Positions 1 through 6,931 of a stretch of 13,896 nucleotides of DNA are shown here, piece by piece. This DNA comes from DASYVD01 sp050693035. GTDB taxonomy: Bacteria; Actinomycetota; UBA4738; CALAEC01. The stretch lies in contig JBOGWB010000048.1 of NCBI GenBank assembly GCA_050693035.1, positions 1 to 13,896 of the forward strand. Reading direction: 5' to 3'. The translations under genes and the position numbers were made by a program. Each line of letters opens with the position of its first letter. Positions within the stretch are counted from its first letter, which is position 1. The notes under the pieces were generated by a model. The model had not been told where the DNA came from, did no database searches, and saw nothing but the letters and a program-made list of their open reading frames with translations.

Positions 1-755
1 GGTCCGACGTCGACGGAGAACCGGGCGCCCTCCTCCCACTGGGACGGGCCCAAGATCCCTTCGGCGCCTGGCCCGAGGGTCGGGCCGAAGAGGCTGATCC
101 CGGCGGCCACCGCGGCGACCGCGGCCGGCCTGGCCCGAAGACCGCGGACGAGCTCGACATCCTCCGCAAAGGTCCCCGCTGCGAGGACCACATCCGCGTC
201 TGGGGCCTCGGGCATCTCCTCCGGTGCCACAGTTCGGACGAGCGTCATCCCCAGCCGGTCCGCGGCATCGCGGGCCCCCAGGGCGGCGCTTACCCCGAAC
301 AGCCCCCGCCCAGCGGCGACGAGCACCCGTGCCCCGGGCAGGAAGACCGCTACGGCTTCGAGCACTTGTCCGAGGTACCGACTCGCCGGCGAAGGGACCG
401 ACAGGACGCCGGGGAGCCGTTCGACCTCGTCGGCGCTTCCCCCGTGGTTCCAGAGGACTCGTCCGCGTTCGGCGGCCCACCGAGCGGCCTCATCGACCAG
501 GTCGCTCCCATAGGGGCCGACGAGGAGGCCCGCTTCCGCCACCTCCTCGAGGGCCCTGCGGACCCCCGCTCGAGTCCCGCCATCGTCGACGACGCGGAGT
601 TCCGGGGCGAGCCGCTCCTCGCCCATCCGAATCCCGCCCCGCGTCCGGGCGCGGTGGACGACTTGCCGGAGACCCGCAGCGGCAAGCCGCCCGAGGAAGC
701 CGTACCGACCGGTGAGCGACAGGGAAGCGCCTACGACGAGCCGCGCGTCAGGCAC
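1..755 (-). CDS. ABC transporter substrate-binding protein, branched-chain amino acid type (partial, 3' end outside window)
   Basis: The frame stays open from a GTG at 755 to the left edge, about 251 codons. My translation begins VPDARLVVGASLSLTGRYG, the usual opening of type-1 periplasmic binding proteins of the LivJ kind. Further on come the segment LLVGPYGSDLVDEA (the 'could have been anywhere in the fold' ligand-site region) and, near the edge, GAEGILGPSQWEEGARF, typical of the C-terminal lobe. Such proteins capture small organic solutes for ABC importers. The start is chosen because GAGGAG lies just upstream of the GTG and a TGA at 816-818 blocks further extension. No signal peptide or lipobox is visible at this start, which is unusual for a binding protein; it may be a cytoplasmic sensor-like variant, or the true N-terminus may be lost. 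It follows the MFS gene on the same strand. The fold is fairly sure, the substrate unknown. Confidence 0.7.
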   Translation of the reverse strand, partial: MPDARLVVGASLSLTGRYGFLGRLAAAGLRQVVHRARTRGGIRMGEERLAPELRVVDDGGTRAGVRRALEEVAEAGLLVGPYGSDLVDEAARWAAERGRVLWNHGGSADEVERLPGVLSVPSPASRYLGQVLEAVAVFLPGARVLVAAGRGLFGVSAALGARDAADRLGMTLVRTVAPEEMPEAPDADVVLAAGTFAEDVELVRGLRARPAAVAAVAAGISLFGPTLGPGAEGILGPSQWEEGARFSVDVG

Positions 756-931
756 TTGCTCCTCAGATCCCCTCCATGCGGTCGCGGTGGTGGAAGGCTG
801 CGCCGTGCGGTGGCGTCACGGATGAGCTTGCGGCCGACCTCCGGCTCGGCGAACTCGACAGCGTCACCCCCCGAGAATCCTCATGAGCCTGGGAGGATCT
901 GGAGGTAGCCCTCCACCTTGCGCTCGGCCAT
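731..931 (-). other. Doubtful small ORF with an in-frame TGA
   Basis: From an ATG at 931 the frame reads MAERKVEGYLQILPGS, meets TGA at 881-883, and then continues GFSGGDAVEFAEPEVGRKLI onward to a TAG at 731-733, overlapping the start of the next gene by about 25 bases. Codons on both sides of the TGA are rich in third-position G/C, like the real genes. The ATG lies 16 bases after the MFS stop, a compact operon-like spacing, but there is no convincing ribosome site. I do not recognise the protein, and no Cys partner lies close to the TGA. It could be a real small gene ending at 881, a degraded gene, a selenoprotein, or chance. It is listed because 756-947 otherwise contains no gene. Confidence 0.15.
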
Positions 932-947
932 GGTCCAACGGCGGCAC

Positions 948-2269
948 CTATCGGAGCTTCGCGCCCTTCGTCTCCCGGCCCAGGGACCCAGTGACGAGCC
1001 CGCCGAGGGTCATCACGGCGGCCACGAGCGAGATCGACCAGACCAGCTCCCCGGTGACGTCCCGGAGGTAGCCGAACAGGTACGGACCGGCGATGGCCGC
1101 TGCCTTCCCCACCCCCTCGGCCAGCCCAAAGGCGCTCGAGCGGAGCCGGGTGGGGTACAGCTCAGAGGTGTACGGGTACACCGCCCCCCACGCCCCGAGG
1201 TTGAAGAAGCCCACGAAGAACAGCGACCCGAGGAACAGGGCCGCCGACTCCGCGATCGAGAAGGCGTAGGCGGAGAGGCCGCCGAGCACCAGGAAGGTCG
1301 CCAGGGTCCGCTTGCGGCCCCAGGCCTCCACCAGCCAGATGGCCGCCGCGTAGCCGGGGAACTGGGCCACCGCCACCAGCGCCAGCAAGAGGTACACGGG
1401 GATCCCGAACCGGGTGACGGCCCCCAGCACGTCGGGCAGCCAGATGAACAGGGCGTAGTAGGAGATGTTGAGGGCCGTCCACACCACCATCACGAGCACC
1501 GAGGTCCGGAGAAGCTCCCGGCCGAACAGCTCGGCGAAGGGGCTTCCGGCTCGGCCGGGGCTTCCAGGCCGGCCGCCGTGACCTCCCGGCCGGTGATCCG
1601 GGAGAGAACCCCGGCCGCAGCTTCGGTGCGGCCGGCCCGGGCCAGGAAGTACGGGCTCTCCGGCACGGTGCGGCGGGCCACCGCGGCGAGGAGGGCGGGG
1701 GCAGCCGCCGCCACGAACAGCCACCGCCACTGGCCCTCGAGGACGTCGAGGAACAGGTAGGAGAGCCCGATGGCGAGGAGCATCCCCACGGGCCAGAAGA
1801 AGTCGAGGAACACGAGGAACCGCCCCCGGTTCTGGGGCGGCAGGTACTCGGTCAGCAGCGAGGGGTCGACCACCAGCATGCCTCCCAAGCCGATGCCGGC
1901 CAGGAACCGGAAGGTGACCAAGCTGCTCGGGCCCCAGGCCAGCGCGGTGAGGGCGGTGAACGCGCTGTACCAGAGGATGGTGGCCTGGAAGATCCCCCGC
2001 CGGCCCACCCGGTCCGCCAGGCGCCCCCACAGGACGCTCCCCACCAGCGACCCGGCGAGGGCGCTCGACCCGAGGATCCCGAGCCACCCCCCCGAGAGGT
2101 CCCACAGCGCCCGGAACAACGGCAGGGTGAACCCGACCAGGAGGATCTCCATGGCCACGAAGGTCCAGGCCACCCCGGTCACCAGCACGATGCGCCGGTG
2201 GAACGGGGTGAAGCCGCCCTCCCTGAGGACCTCCTCGATATCCCTGGCGCGGACCGCGTGCTCGCCCAT
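948..2269 (-). pseudogene. MFS transporter, interrupted by a single-base frameshift
   Basis: This is a major facilitator superfamily secondary transporter, about 440 residues if the frame is restored. The first part runs from an ATG at 2269 (MGEHAVRARDIEEVLREGG), preceded by GGGGAGGT. It carries the loop signature GRLADRVGRRG, a long run of membrane helices, and PESPYFLARAGR before the central loop, which resembles the sugar-porter/SV2-like branch. The second part continues in another frame from PFAELFGRELLRTS through six more helices, with GRKRTLATF and PTRLRSSAFG, and ends at a TAG at 948-950. The frames join if one base is added to the GGGG run at 1539-1542 (CCCC on the coding strand). This may be a real inactivating deletion or an assembly error. 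The substrate cannot be told. It sits just upstream of a solute-binding protein gene and diverges from the small UxxC gene. Confidence 0.8.
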
Positions 2270-2293
2270 CGCAGGACCTCCCCAGCCCGTCAG

Positions 2294-2299
2294 TATGCT
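2294..2299 (+). promoter_or_regulatory. -10 box of a probable leaderless transcript
   Basis: TATGCT fits the TANNNT form of bacterial -10 boxes. Six bases separate it from the GTG at 2306, so transcription would begin at or next to the start codon. Leaderless genes are common in actinobacteria. No good -35 box is visible. It supports choosing GTG 2306 over the upstream in-frame ATG at 2198, which would place the start inside the oppositely oriented MFS gene. Confidence 0.4.
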
Positions 2300-2305
2300 G
2301 GTTCG

Positions 2306-2533
2306 GTGGCCACCACGGAGGAGCTCAAGGCGGAGGTTGAGCGGATCGGCCGGGACCACGGCCACACGCTCGGGACCTGGCTCGACCTCGGCCACGCGTC
2401 CCAGCTCGGGTGACTGGGGTGCGACCGGTACGCTTTCGTCCAGGTCCTCCCGCCCCCGGGACAGGCGTTCGCCGAGGCCTTCGAGCAGCCCTGCCCCGAT
2501 CGGGGCCAGCGGCTCATCGAAACCCCGGAGTAA
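2306..2533 (+). CDS. Candidate small selenoprotein with UxxC motif (unknown family)
   Basis: From GTG 2306 the frame reads VATTEELKAEVERIGRDHGH, then LGTWLDLGHASQLG, meets TGA at 2411-2413 (residue 36), and continues LGCDRYAFVQVLPPPGQAF and AEAFEQPCPDRGQRL to a TAA at 2531-2533, giving 75 residues. Both halves have coding-like codon use and neither makes sense as a complete protein. The TGA forms U-L-G-C, a redox-type UxxC; a third Cys follows in EQPCP. The layout (HTLG, a Trp, then CxxC before an aromatic strand) recalls small zinc-ribbon proteins in which a Cys would stand at the TGA. I do not recognise a named family. Either Sec is inserted, or the gene is broken by a Cys-to-stop change. 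Four clearer Sec genes nearby favour Sec. It is transcribed away from the MFS gene, 36 bases apart. Confidence 0.5.
2417..2437 (+). promoter_or_regulatory. Possible bacterial SECIS hairpin after TGA 2411
   Basis: GCG (2421-2423) pairs with CGC (2431-2433) around the loop ACCGGUA. G-C and G-U pairs extend the stem outward past one U-U mismatch. The loop contains GGU, and an outer CUGG/CCAG pairing is also possible. The loop starts 11 bases after the UGA, nearer than the classic fdhF element, so this is the weakest of the five SECIS candidates. Confidence 0.3.
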
Positions 2534-2594
2534 TCGCTCCGACTAGGCGCGGCCGCGGCATGGCCCCCGAAGAAAACGCTCCATCCCCTCTATG

Positions 2595-2627
2595 AGCCGA
2601 TGTCCAGGACCAAAAAACCTGTCGGCT
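2595..2627 (+). other. Inverted repeat in the 2534-2700 intergenic region
   Basis: AGCCGA (2595-2600) pairs with TCGGCT (2622-2627), and inside it CAGG (2605-2608) pairs with CCTG (2618-2621). A tgtc bulge lies on the left arm and the loop is A-rich. It lies about 60 bases after the small UxxC gene and before the next gene. There is no T-tract, so it is not a standard intrinsic terminator; it may be a regulatory hairpin or an operator. I see nothing else in 2534-2700 except the ribosome site GGGAGGAG at 2690-2697. Confidence 0.3.
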
Positions 2628-2700
2628 TGATGACACTCACCGGCCGGCCGAGCCGGAGCGGGGTAGCGCTAATTGATCGATGTAGGGAAGGGAGGAGCGC

Positions 2701-3834
2701 GTGGAACCCGGAATTCTGCATCGTCCCGTTGATCGGCGTGGATTCCTCTCGCTGGCGGGGCGGGGAGCGGTGAGCTTGGGCGCGGCCGGCGCCCTGCCCG
2801 CGTTGCTCGCTGCCTGCGGACGGGACGAACCTGCCGTGGTTGCCCCGGCCAGCCCGGGGCCCGCATCAAAGGGCGAGACCGTCCTCGTCGGCGACGTGCT
2901 CGATTACGCCCTGCGCTCCGAGGACTGGGAGGGGGCGTTCGGGTTCGTGCGGTTCCGCGTCCACCCCGGTGTGGTGGACGGCCGGGACGTCTACTTCATC
3001 CGGACCGACGTCTCCGACCAGGCGTTCGCAGACTCCGAGAGGCTCGTGTGGGCGCCCAAGCTCGCAGGGCTGGCGCGGAGGGGCCTGCCCGGAGAGGCGT
3101 TTCTCGCGTCCAAGGGGACGGCGGAGCAGGCCGCGGTGCTCTCCTCGGAGCCGGGTCGAGGCGGCTACACCCCTGCCTGGCGGATCAACCGGGTCACGTG
3201 GGACTCCACACCGCGGACGCTCCGCTCCGTCGCCGACGTCCGGGCCGCCGAAGAGGACGGGGATCTCAGGGTCGAGCGCACCGACGTCGTGGTGAACGGC
3301 GCGGTGGTGAAGTGGTCCAAGGGCGAGATGCCGGTGGACGACGAACGGCGCGAATACCTCGGACCGGGACAGCTTCTCGAGCCCGTGGACACCTCCCAGC
3401 TGACCGTCACGTTCAAGCTCCACGAGTGCTTCCCCGGCGTTCGCTACATCGTCTGCGATACCTCGCTCGGACCGATGGCCGAAGGGATGGCGGTCGTCCA
3501 TTCCCCGGGGCTCGAACCGAGCCACAAAGCCGGTGCGACCGGGCGAACCAACGTGTTCATGAACGGGATCAAGGGGCCTGGGCCCATGGGGTTCCAGCCG
3601 TCGGTGTTCGACTCGCAGGCTGGCTCGGTGGACTGGAGCCCGTACTGGGACCACATGACCTACGCGTGGCGCGACGGGGTGGATCCGCGAGTGCTCACGA
3701 CGGAGGGGGAGGTCCATGCCGTCCGGGACGACGGGGGACTCGAGGAGTTCACAGGAACTCCGGATACGGGAGGAGAGATCTTCACCGTGAACTGCCCGGT
3801 CCCGATCCTGGCGCCGAACACGTTTACGGGCTAG
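2701..3834 (+). CDS. Tat-exported lipoprotein of unknown function (DUF7482-like)
   Basis: Starts at GTG 2701, nine bases after the start of a strong GGGAGGAG site. The N-terminus carries a twin-arginine signal (DRRGFLSLAGRG, Arg12-Arg13), a hydrophobic segment, and a lipobox LLAAC with Cys39, so the mature protein should be a lipid-anchored, folded-export protein of about 338 residues. Conserved-looking blocks include VLDYALRSEDWEGAFGF, RVTWDSTPRTLRSV, TVTFKLHECFPGVRYIVCDT, TGRTNVFMNGIKGPGPMG and a C-terminal GGEIFTVNCPVPI. I associate this set with the uncharacterised family DUF7482, from memory. The protein has paired Cys in HECF and YIVC, but no recognised catalytic motif. It stands alone, with a 167-base leader upstream and a convergent zinc-finger gene downstream. 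Its stop lies inside the CTAG shared with that gene. Export by Tat suggests that it folds or takes a cofactor before export. Confidence 0.8.
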   Translation: MEPGILHRPVDRRGFLSLAGRGAVSLGAAGALPALLAACGRDEPAVVAPASPGPASKGETVLVGDVLDYALRSEDWEGAFGFVRFRVHPGVVDGRDVYFIRTDVSDQAFADSERLVWAPKLAGLARRGLPGEAFLASKGTAEQAAVLSSEPGRGGYTPAWRINRVTWDSTPRTLRSVADVRAAEEDGDLRVERTDVVVNGAVVKWSKGEMPVDDERREYLGPGQLLEPVDTSQLTVTFKLHECFPGVRYIVCDTSLGPMAEGMAVVHSPGLEPSHKAGATGRTNVFMNGIKGPGPMGFQPSVFDSQAGSVDWSPYWDHMTYAWRDGVDPRVLTTEGEVHAVRDDGGLEEFTGTPDTGGEIFTVNCPVPILAPNTFTG

Positions 3835-4103
3835 AGCTCTGAAGCGTCGACGTAGCGGCGGCAGTCGTAGCACCAGGTGAACGAACGCGGACCGAGCGGG
3901 AGTGATCGAAGCACGGGATGCCCGGCGGCGAGCGCGTGCGCGCGGTTGTGACCCAGCTGAGACTCGCAGCACCCCACGAATCCACAGTGGGCACAGACCC
4001 GGAGGTTGAAGGAGCTCCCGCACCCTTCACAGGTCTCGGCGCGGGGAGCGACCGACTCCTCCGGGATATGGGCACACGTGCTGGTGGATCTGAGACGCCC
4101 CAT
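3831..4103 (-). CDS. UBP-type zinc-finger protein
   Basis: A 90-residue protein made almost entirely of a UBP (ubiquitin-hydrolase type) zinc finger. The metal ligands fall in the family order: Cys10 and His12, CEGC (25, 28), CAHC (37, 40), Cys45, His52, His56, His62, and CYDC (78, 81). The segment GCCESQLGHNRAHALAAGHP is characteristic. Eukaryotic members bind the ubiquitin C-terminus. Bacterial single-domain members are common in actinobacteria, with no settled role. The ATG at 4103 gives the natural length. Its TAG (3831-3833 on the minus strand) overlaps the stop of the convergent gene in the palindrome CTAG. It diverges from the Crp/Fnr gene across about 150 bases. Confidence 0.85.
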   Translation of the reverse strand: MGRLRSTSTCAHIPEESVAPRAETCEGCGSSFNLRVCAHCGFVGCCESQLGHNRAHALAAGHPVLRSLPLGPRSFTWCYDCRRYVDASEL

Positions 4104-4173
4104 CCGGTCTCACCTCGACAGCTGGCCGACACTCCTAGGCTAAAGCCAGCGCCGATGCTCTCAGACCGAGACT

Positions 4174-4187
4174 GTTCCCCATGGAAC
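4174..4187. promoter_or_regulatory. Palindrome in the divergent region before the Crp/Fnr gene
   Basis: GTTCC (4174-4178) and GGAAC (4183-4187) form a perfect dyad around CCAT. It lies between the divergent zinc-finger and Crp/Fnr genes, 68 bases before the likely start of the latter. Position and symmetry suit an operator, perhaps autoregulatory, but it is not the classic TTGAT-N4-ATCAA Fnr box. Confidence 0.3.
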
Positions 4188-4254
4188 GATTCTGTTGAGG
4201 TCCTGCGGCGGGGAATGTTCGCTTACAGACAGTCATTGGATGGGACAGGCGACC

Positions 4255-4929
4255 ATGAGAGGAATGCTCCGGCACGCTGCCTGGCTTGCTCGCTCCCTGG
4301 GGCGTGGAGACCTCGCGCCCTTCACCGAGGACGATATACGGGAGCTGGCGGAGTCGATCGGGCTCCGCCGGGTCGAGCCGGGCACGCTCCTTCTGGAGCA
4401 GGGGAAGCGCGTCCGGTTCATCGCGGTGGTCGAGCGCGGCGACATTGGCCTCTACCACCGGTCCGGTCTCCGGCGGGTGATGCTCCAACGCCTCCACGAG
4501 GGAGATGTCCTGGGCGACGTACCGTACTTCTGCCGGACCGCCTCACCGTTCTCGGCCCGGAGCCTGTCGGAGGTGGAGCTGCTCCAACTCGACGATGACG
4601 TCCTGACGCGTCTGCTGTATACGCACCCGGCCATCACCCAGCGATTCCTCTACAGCCTGGCAACCCGGCTCGAGCGGATGCAGCGGCGGCTCCTGGAGCT
4701 CACCCAGCGAGACCTCCGGGGCCAGGTGGCGACGCTGCTCCTGAATGAGACCGATGGGCACGCCGGGGAGATCCAGCTCCCCCAGGCCACCCTCGCGGAG
4801 CTGCTCGGAGCTACCCGGCCCAGCGTGAACCAGGTCCTCAAGCGGCTCCAAGCGGAGGGACTGGTCCGGCTGGCCTACCGGCGGGTGGAGGTCCTCGATC
4901 CGGAGGGCCTCCGCCGGGCGGTCTCGTGA
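4255..4929 (+). CDS. Crp/Fnr-family transcriptional regulator
   Basis: Two domains are visible in about 224 residues. The cyclic-nucleotide-binding-like beta barrel includes VEPGTLLLEQGKRVRFI and LHEGDVLGDVPYF. A long dimer helix (LYSLATRLERMQRRLLELT) leads to a Crp-type winged helix: LPQATLAELLGATRPSVNQV, then LKRLQAEGLVRL. It would bind DNA as a dimer. The effector is unknown; there is no N-terminal four-Cys cluster for an Fe-S Fnr, so a small ligand or redox signal other than Fe-S is more likely. ATG 4255 is chosen as a compromise; in-frame ATGs at 4240 and 4263 are equally possible because no ribosome site is strong. It precedes the DUF3179, UPTC and CcdA genes on the same strand and may control them. 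Confidence 0.85.
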   Translation: MRGMLRHAAWLARSLGRGDLAPFTEDDIRELAESIGLRRVEPGTLLLEQGKRVRFIAVVERGDIGLYHRSGLRRVMLQRLHEGDVLGDVPYFCRTASPFSARSLSEVELLQLDDDVLTRLLYTHPAITQRFLYSLATRLERMQRRLLELTQRDLRGQVATLLLNETDGHAGEIQLPQATLAELLGATRPSVNQVLKRLQAEGLVRLAYRRVEVLDPEGLRRAVS

Positions 4930-4987
4930 GGAGCTGATCGCGGGCGCCTCTACACGATGTGTCGGCTCGGGGACAGTGCCCGCTTTT

Positions 4988-5003
4988 CCCGGTCAGATCC
5001 GGG
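4988..5003 (+). other. Short GC hairpin between the Crp/Fnr and DUF3179 genes
   Basis: CCCGG (4988-4992) pairs with CCGGG (4999-5003) around TCAGAT, 58 bases after the regulator's stop. Only two T residues follow, so terminator function is weak. Nothing else recognisable was found in 4930-5092. Confidence 0.2.
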
Positions 5004-5092
5004 TTGAAGGAAGAGAAGACAATCAGCACTGGGAAACCGAAGGGGAGGAACGCCTTGTTGCTGGGCGCTGATCGACGCGGTGCCGTGGACTC

Positions 5093-6271
5093 ATGAGCCC
5101 AACGTGGCGCGGTCTCGTCGCGGCGGCGGGGGTGGGGGCATTGCTCCTGGTGAGCTGCGGTCCAGGTGACACCTCGGAGGGCGGCTTGCCGGCCGATGCC
5201 GAAGGGATCGCCTCGCGGGACCCCACTGCGCTCACCCGGGAGGACCTCACCAGCGTGCTTTCTCCCGACTCCATCCCGTCGATCGACAACCCGAAGTTCG
5301 TCTCCTCGGACCAGGCGGCCGCGTGGCTGGCAAGTGAGGAACCCGTGGCGGTGCTTGAGATCAAGCGCGACGCTCGAGCGTATCCGCTGCAGATCATGAC
5401 GTGGCACGAGATCGTGAACGACGTCGTGGGGGACGACCCCGTTGCGGTGACGTATTGTCCGCTCTGCAACTCGGCGCTGGCGTATCCGCGAACGGTGGGG
5501 AACCGGGTTCTCGAGTTCGGCACCTCGGGGAGCCTGTACAACAGCGCGTTGGTGATGTACGACCGCCAGACCGAGTCCCTGTGGCTCCACTTCGAGGGCG
5601 TGGCCATCGAGGGACCGCTGGAGGGAACTCGGCTCGAGTTTATCCCGGTCCAGATCCTGTCGTTCGAGCAGTTCCGCGACGAGCATCCGGACGGAAAGGT
5701 ACTGTCCCGAGGGACAGGGTTCAGCCGGGCGTACGGGCAGAACCCCTACGAGTTCTACGACACAGCAGGATCGCCCCAACGCCGTGGCCGGGCTGGCATC
5801 GGTAGCCAGCGGCCGTTCCTCTTCGAGGGTGAGCTGGACGGCAGGATGCGCGCGCTGGCCCGAGTGGTTGGGGTGGAGATCGGCGGTGAAGGGGTCGCTG
5901 TCCCGTACGACCTCTTGGCTGCTGGCGGGAGGGCGGCGGCGGTCCACGCCACGATCGGGGGCCAGGACATCGTGGTGTTCTGGCGAGCCGGCGTCCGCTC
6001 CGCCCTCGACAACCCCCAGATCTCGCTCGGACGCGACGTGGGGTCCTCGGGGGTGTTCGTTCCCCTGTCCCGAGGGAGGGTGCTCACCTACCAGGCCGAG
6101 GGAGGGCTGATCAGGGACGAGCAGACCGGCTCGATCTGGTCGCTGGCCGGCCGAGCGACCGCCGGACCGCTCGCCGGCGAGGAACTCCCCAAGGTGAACC
6201 ACGTCGACACATTCTGGTTCGCTTGGTCCTCGCACAATCCCGATACCGCGATCTTCGAGCGAGGAGGGTGA
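5093..6271 (+). CDS. DUF3179-domain lipoprotein
   Basis: 392 residues with a lipoprotein signal peptide: a positive start, a hydrophobic run, then LLVSC with Cys22 as the lipidated residue. The body is a DUF3179 domain: NPKFVSSDQAAAWL, AYPLQIMTWHEIVND, the CxxC block VTYCPLCNSALAY (Cys122, Cys125), and SGSLYNSALVMYDRQTESLW. The C-terminal half (SPQRRGRAGIGSQRPF to VDTFWFAWSSHNPDT) holds the rest of the family's conserved segments. The function of DUF3179 is not established. An exported CxxC protein next to an UPTC thioredoxin-like protein and a CcdA transporter could be a substrate of, or partner in, extracytoplasmic thiol exchange; that is inference. No good ribosome site precedes the ATG; a different nearby start is possible. 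The next gene starts 48 bases after its TGA. Confidence 0.85.
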   Translation: MSPTWRGLVAAAGVGALLLVSCGPGDTSEGGLPADAEGIASRDPTALTREDLTSVLSPDSIPSIDNPKFVSSDQAAAWLASEEPVAVLEIKRDARAYPLQIMTWHEIVNDVVGDDPVAVTYCPLCNSALAYPRTVGNRVLEFGTSGSLYNSALVMYDRQTESLWLHFEGVAIEGPLEGTRLEFIPVQILSFEQFRDEHPDGKVLSRGTGFSRAYGQNPYEFYDTAGSPQRRGRAGIGSQRPFLFEGELDGRMRALARVVGVEIGGEGVAVPYDLLAAGGRAAAVHATIGGQDIVVFWRAGVRSALDNPQISLGRDVGSSGVFVPLSRGRVLTYQAEGGLIRDEQTGSIWSLAGRATAGPLAGEELPKVNHVDTFWFAWSSHNPDTAIFERGG

Positions 6272-6319
6272 CTTAGTCCCTGTGAAACATCATGGTTGGG
6301 ATCGATAGGAGGGGTCTGA

Positions 6320-6931
6320 GTGCTCGAGGGCCGCGGACGGATCCTGGTTCGCTGGGGACTGGCGTTGGTCGGACTCGTCGGGCTCGTGGTGCTATTGTCG
6401 CAACTCTCGGCGAGGCTCAGCCGGCAGGCCGACACCTTCCCCCCCGACAGGCAGCGCGGCCACGTGGTCCAAGACATCGACACCATCGCGGGCCTTCGGG
6501 AGGCGTTCAACGAGGATCCGGGCCACGTCCGCGTGGTGCTGCTGCTCTCGCCGACGTGACCGACCTGCGTCGCCGGCGCCAGTTGGGTGCAGGACCGGAT
6601 CTTGGAGAGGTGGACGAGCGGAGACCTCCGCGTGCACACCGTGTGGCTCCCCTTCCTCGGCGGAACCCGTGGAGCCATCGACGGCACCCTCCTCTCGGAT
6701 CCTCGGGTGCGGCACTACTGGGACGGGCAGGCCGTCACCAGCCGATGGTTCGGGACGAACCTGCCCGGGCAGTCCGGCTTCTTCTGGGACGCCTACGTCG
6801 TGTATGGCCCCGACGCTCGATGGTCCGAGGAGCCGCCTCAACCGGTCGAGTACGGGGCGACGGTGATCGGGGACAGCGCTTCGCTCGAACAAGCGATCCG
6901 GTCCTTGCTTGGACCGCCGAACCGCCCGTGA
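6320..6931 (+). CDS. Membrane-anchored thioredoxin-like selenoprotein (UPTC)
   Basis: Read through TGA 6557-6559 as Sec, the protein has 203 residues. GTG 6320 follows AGGAGG (6307-6312). Residues about 10-33 (VRWGLALVGLVGLVVLLSQL) form one membrane helix, with the rest outside. A strand (VRVVLLLSPT) leads straight into U80-P-T-C83, the thioredoxin CxxC position, followed by the active-site helix ASWVQDRILERW. The later part (VHTVWLPFLGG, HYWDGQAVTSRWFG, GFFWDAYVVYGPDARW) matches a family of secreted thioredoxin-like proteins that normally carry Cys there, as I recall them. A premature end at residue 79 would remove the whole fold. The stop overlaps the GTG of the CcdA gene (GTGA), so the two are translationally coupled. 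It probably receives electrons from CcdA to reduce, or repair, exported targets. The Sec reading is well supported by motif, continuity and a hairpin. Confidence 0.85.
6576..6590 (+). promoter_or_regulatory. Possible SECIS hairpin after TGA 6557
   Basis: GCGCC (6576-6580) pairs with GGTGC (6586-6590), with one G-U pair, around the loop AGUUG that starts 22 bases after the UGA. A competing pairing, CCUGC (6564-6568) with GCAGG (6589-6593), encloses the same loop. Position and size suit a bacterial SECIS bound by SelB. Confidence 0.5.

Noticed and set aside
948..2105. Taking the whole 948-2105 minus-strand frame as one protein
   Set aside because: Its upstream half is Pro/Arg/Gly-rich nonsense that overlaps the clear MFS helices in another frame; only the part below about 1540 is real.
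2198..2413. ATG 2198 as start of the small UxxC gene
   Set aside because: It would lie inside the N-terminal region of the oppositely oriented MFS gene, while GTG 2306 has a well-placed -10 box and starts a sensible protein.
6292..6927. N-terminal extension of the CcdA gene from ATG 6292
   Set aside because: The first 212 codons of that frame are an Arg/Pro-rich shadow of the UPTC gene; the coupled GTG at 6928 starts a normal CcdA protein.
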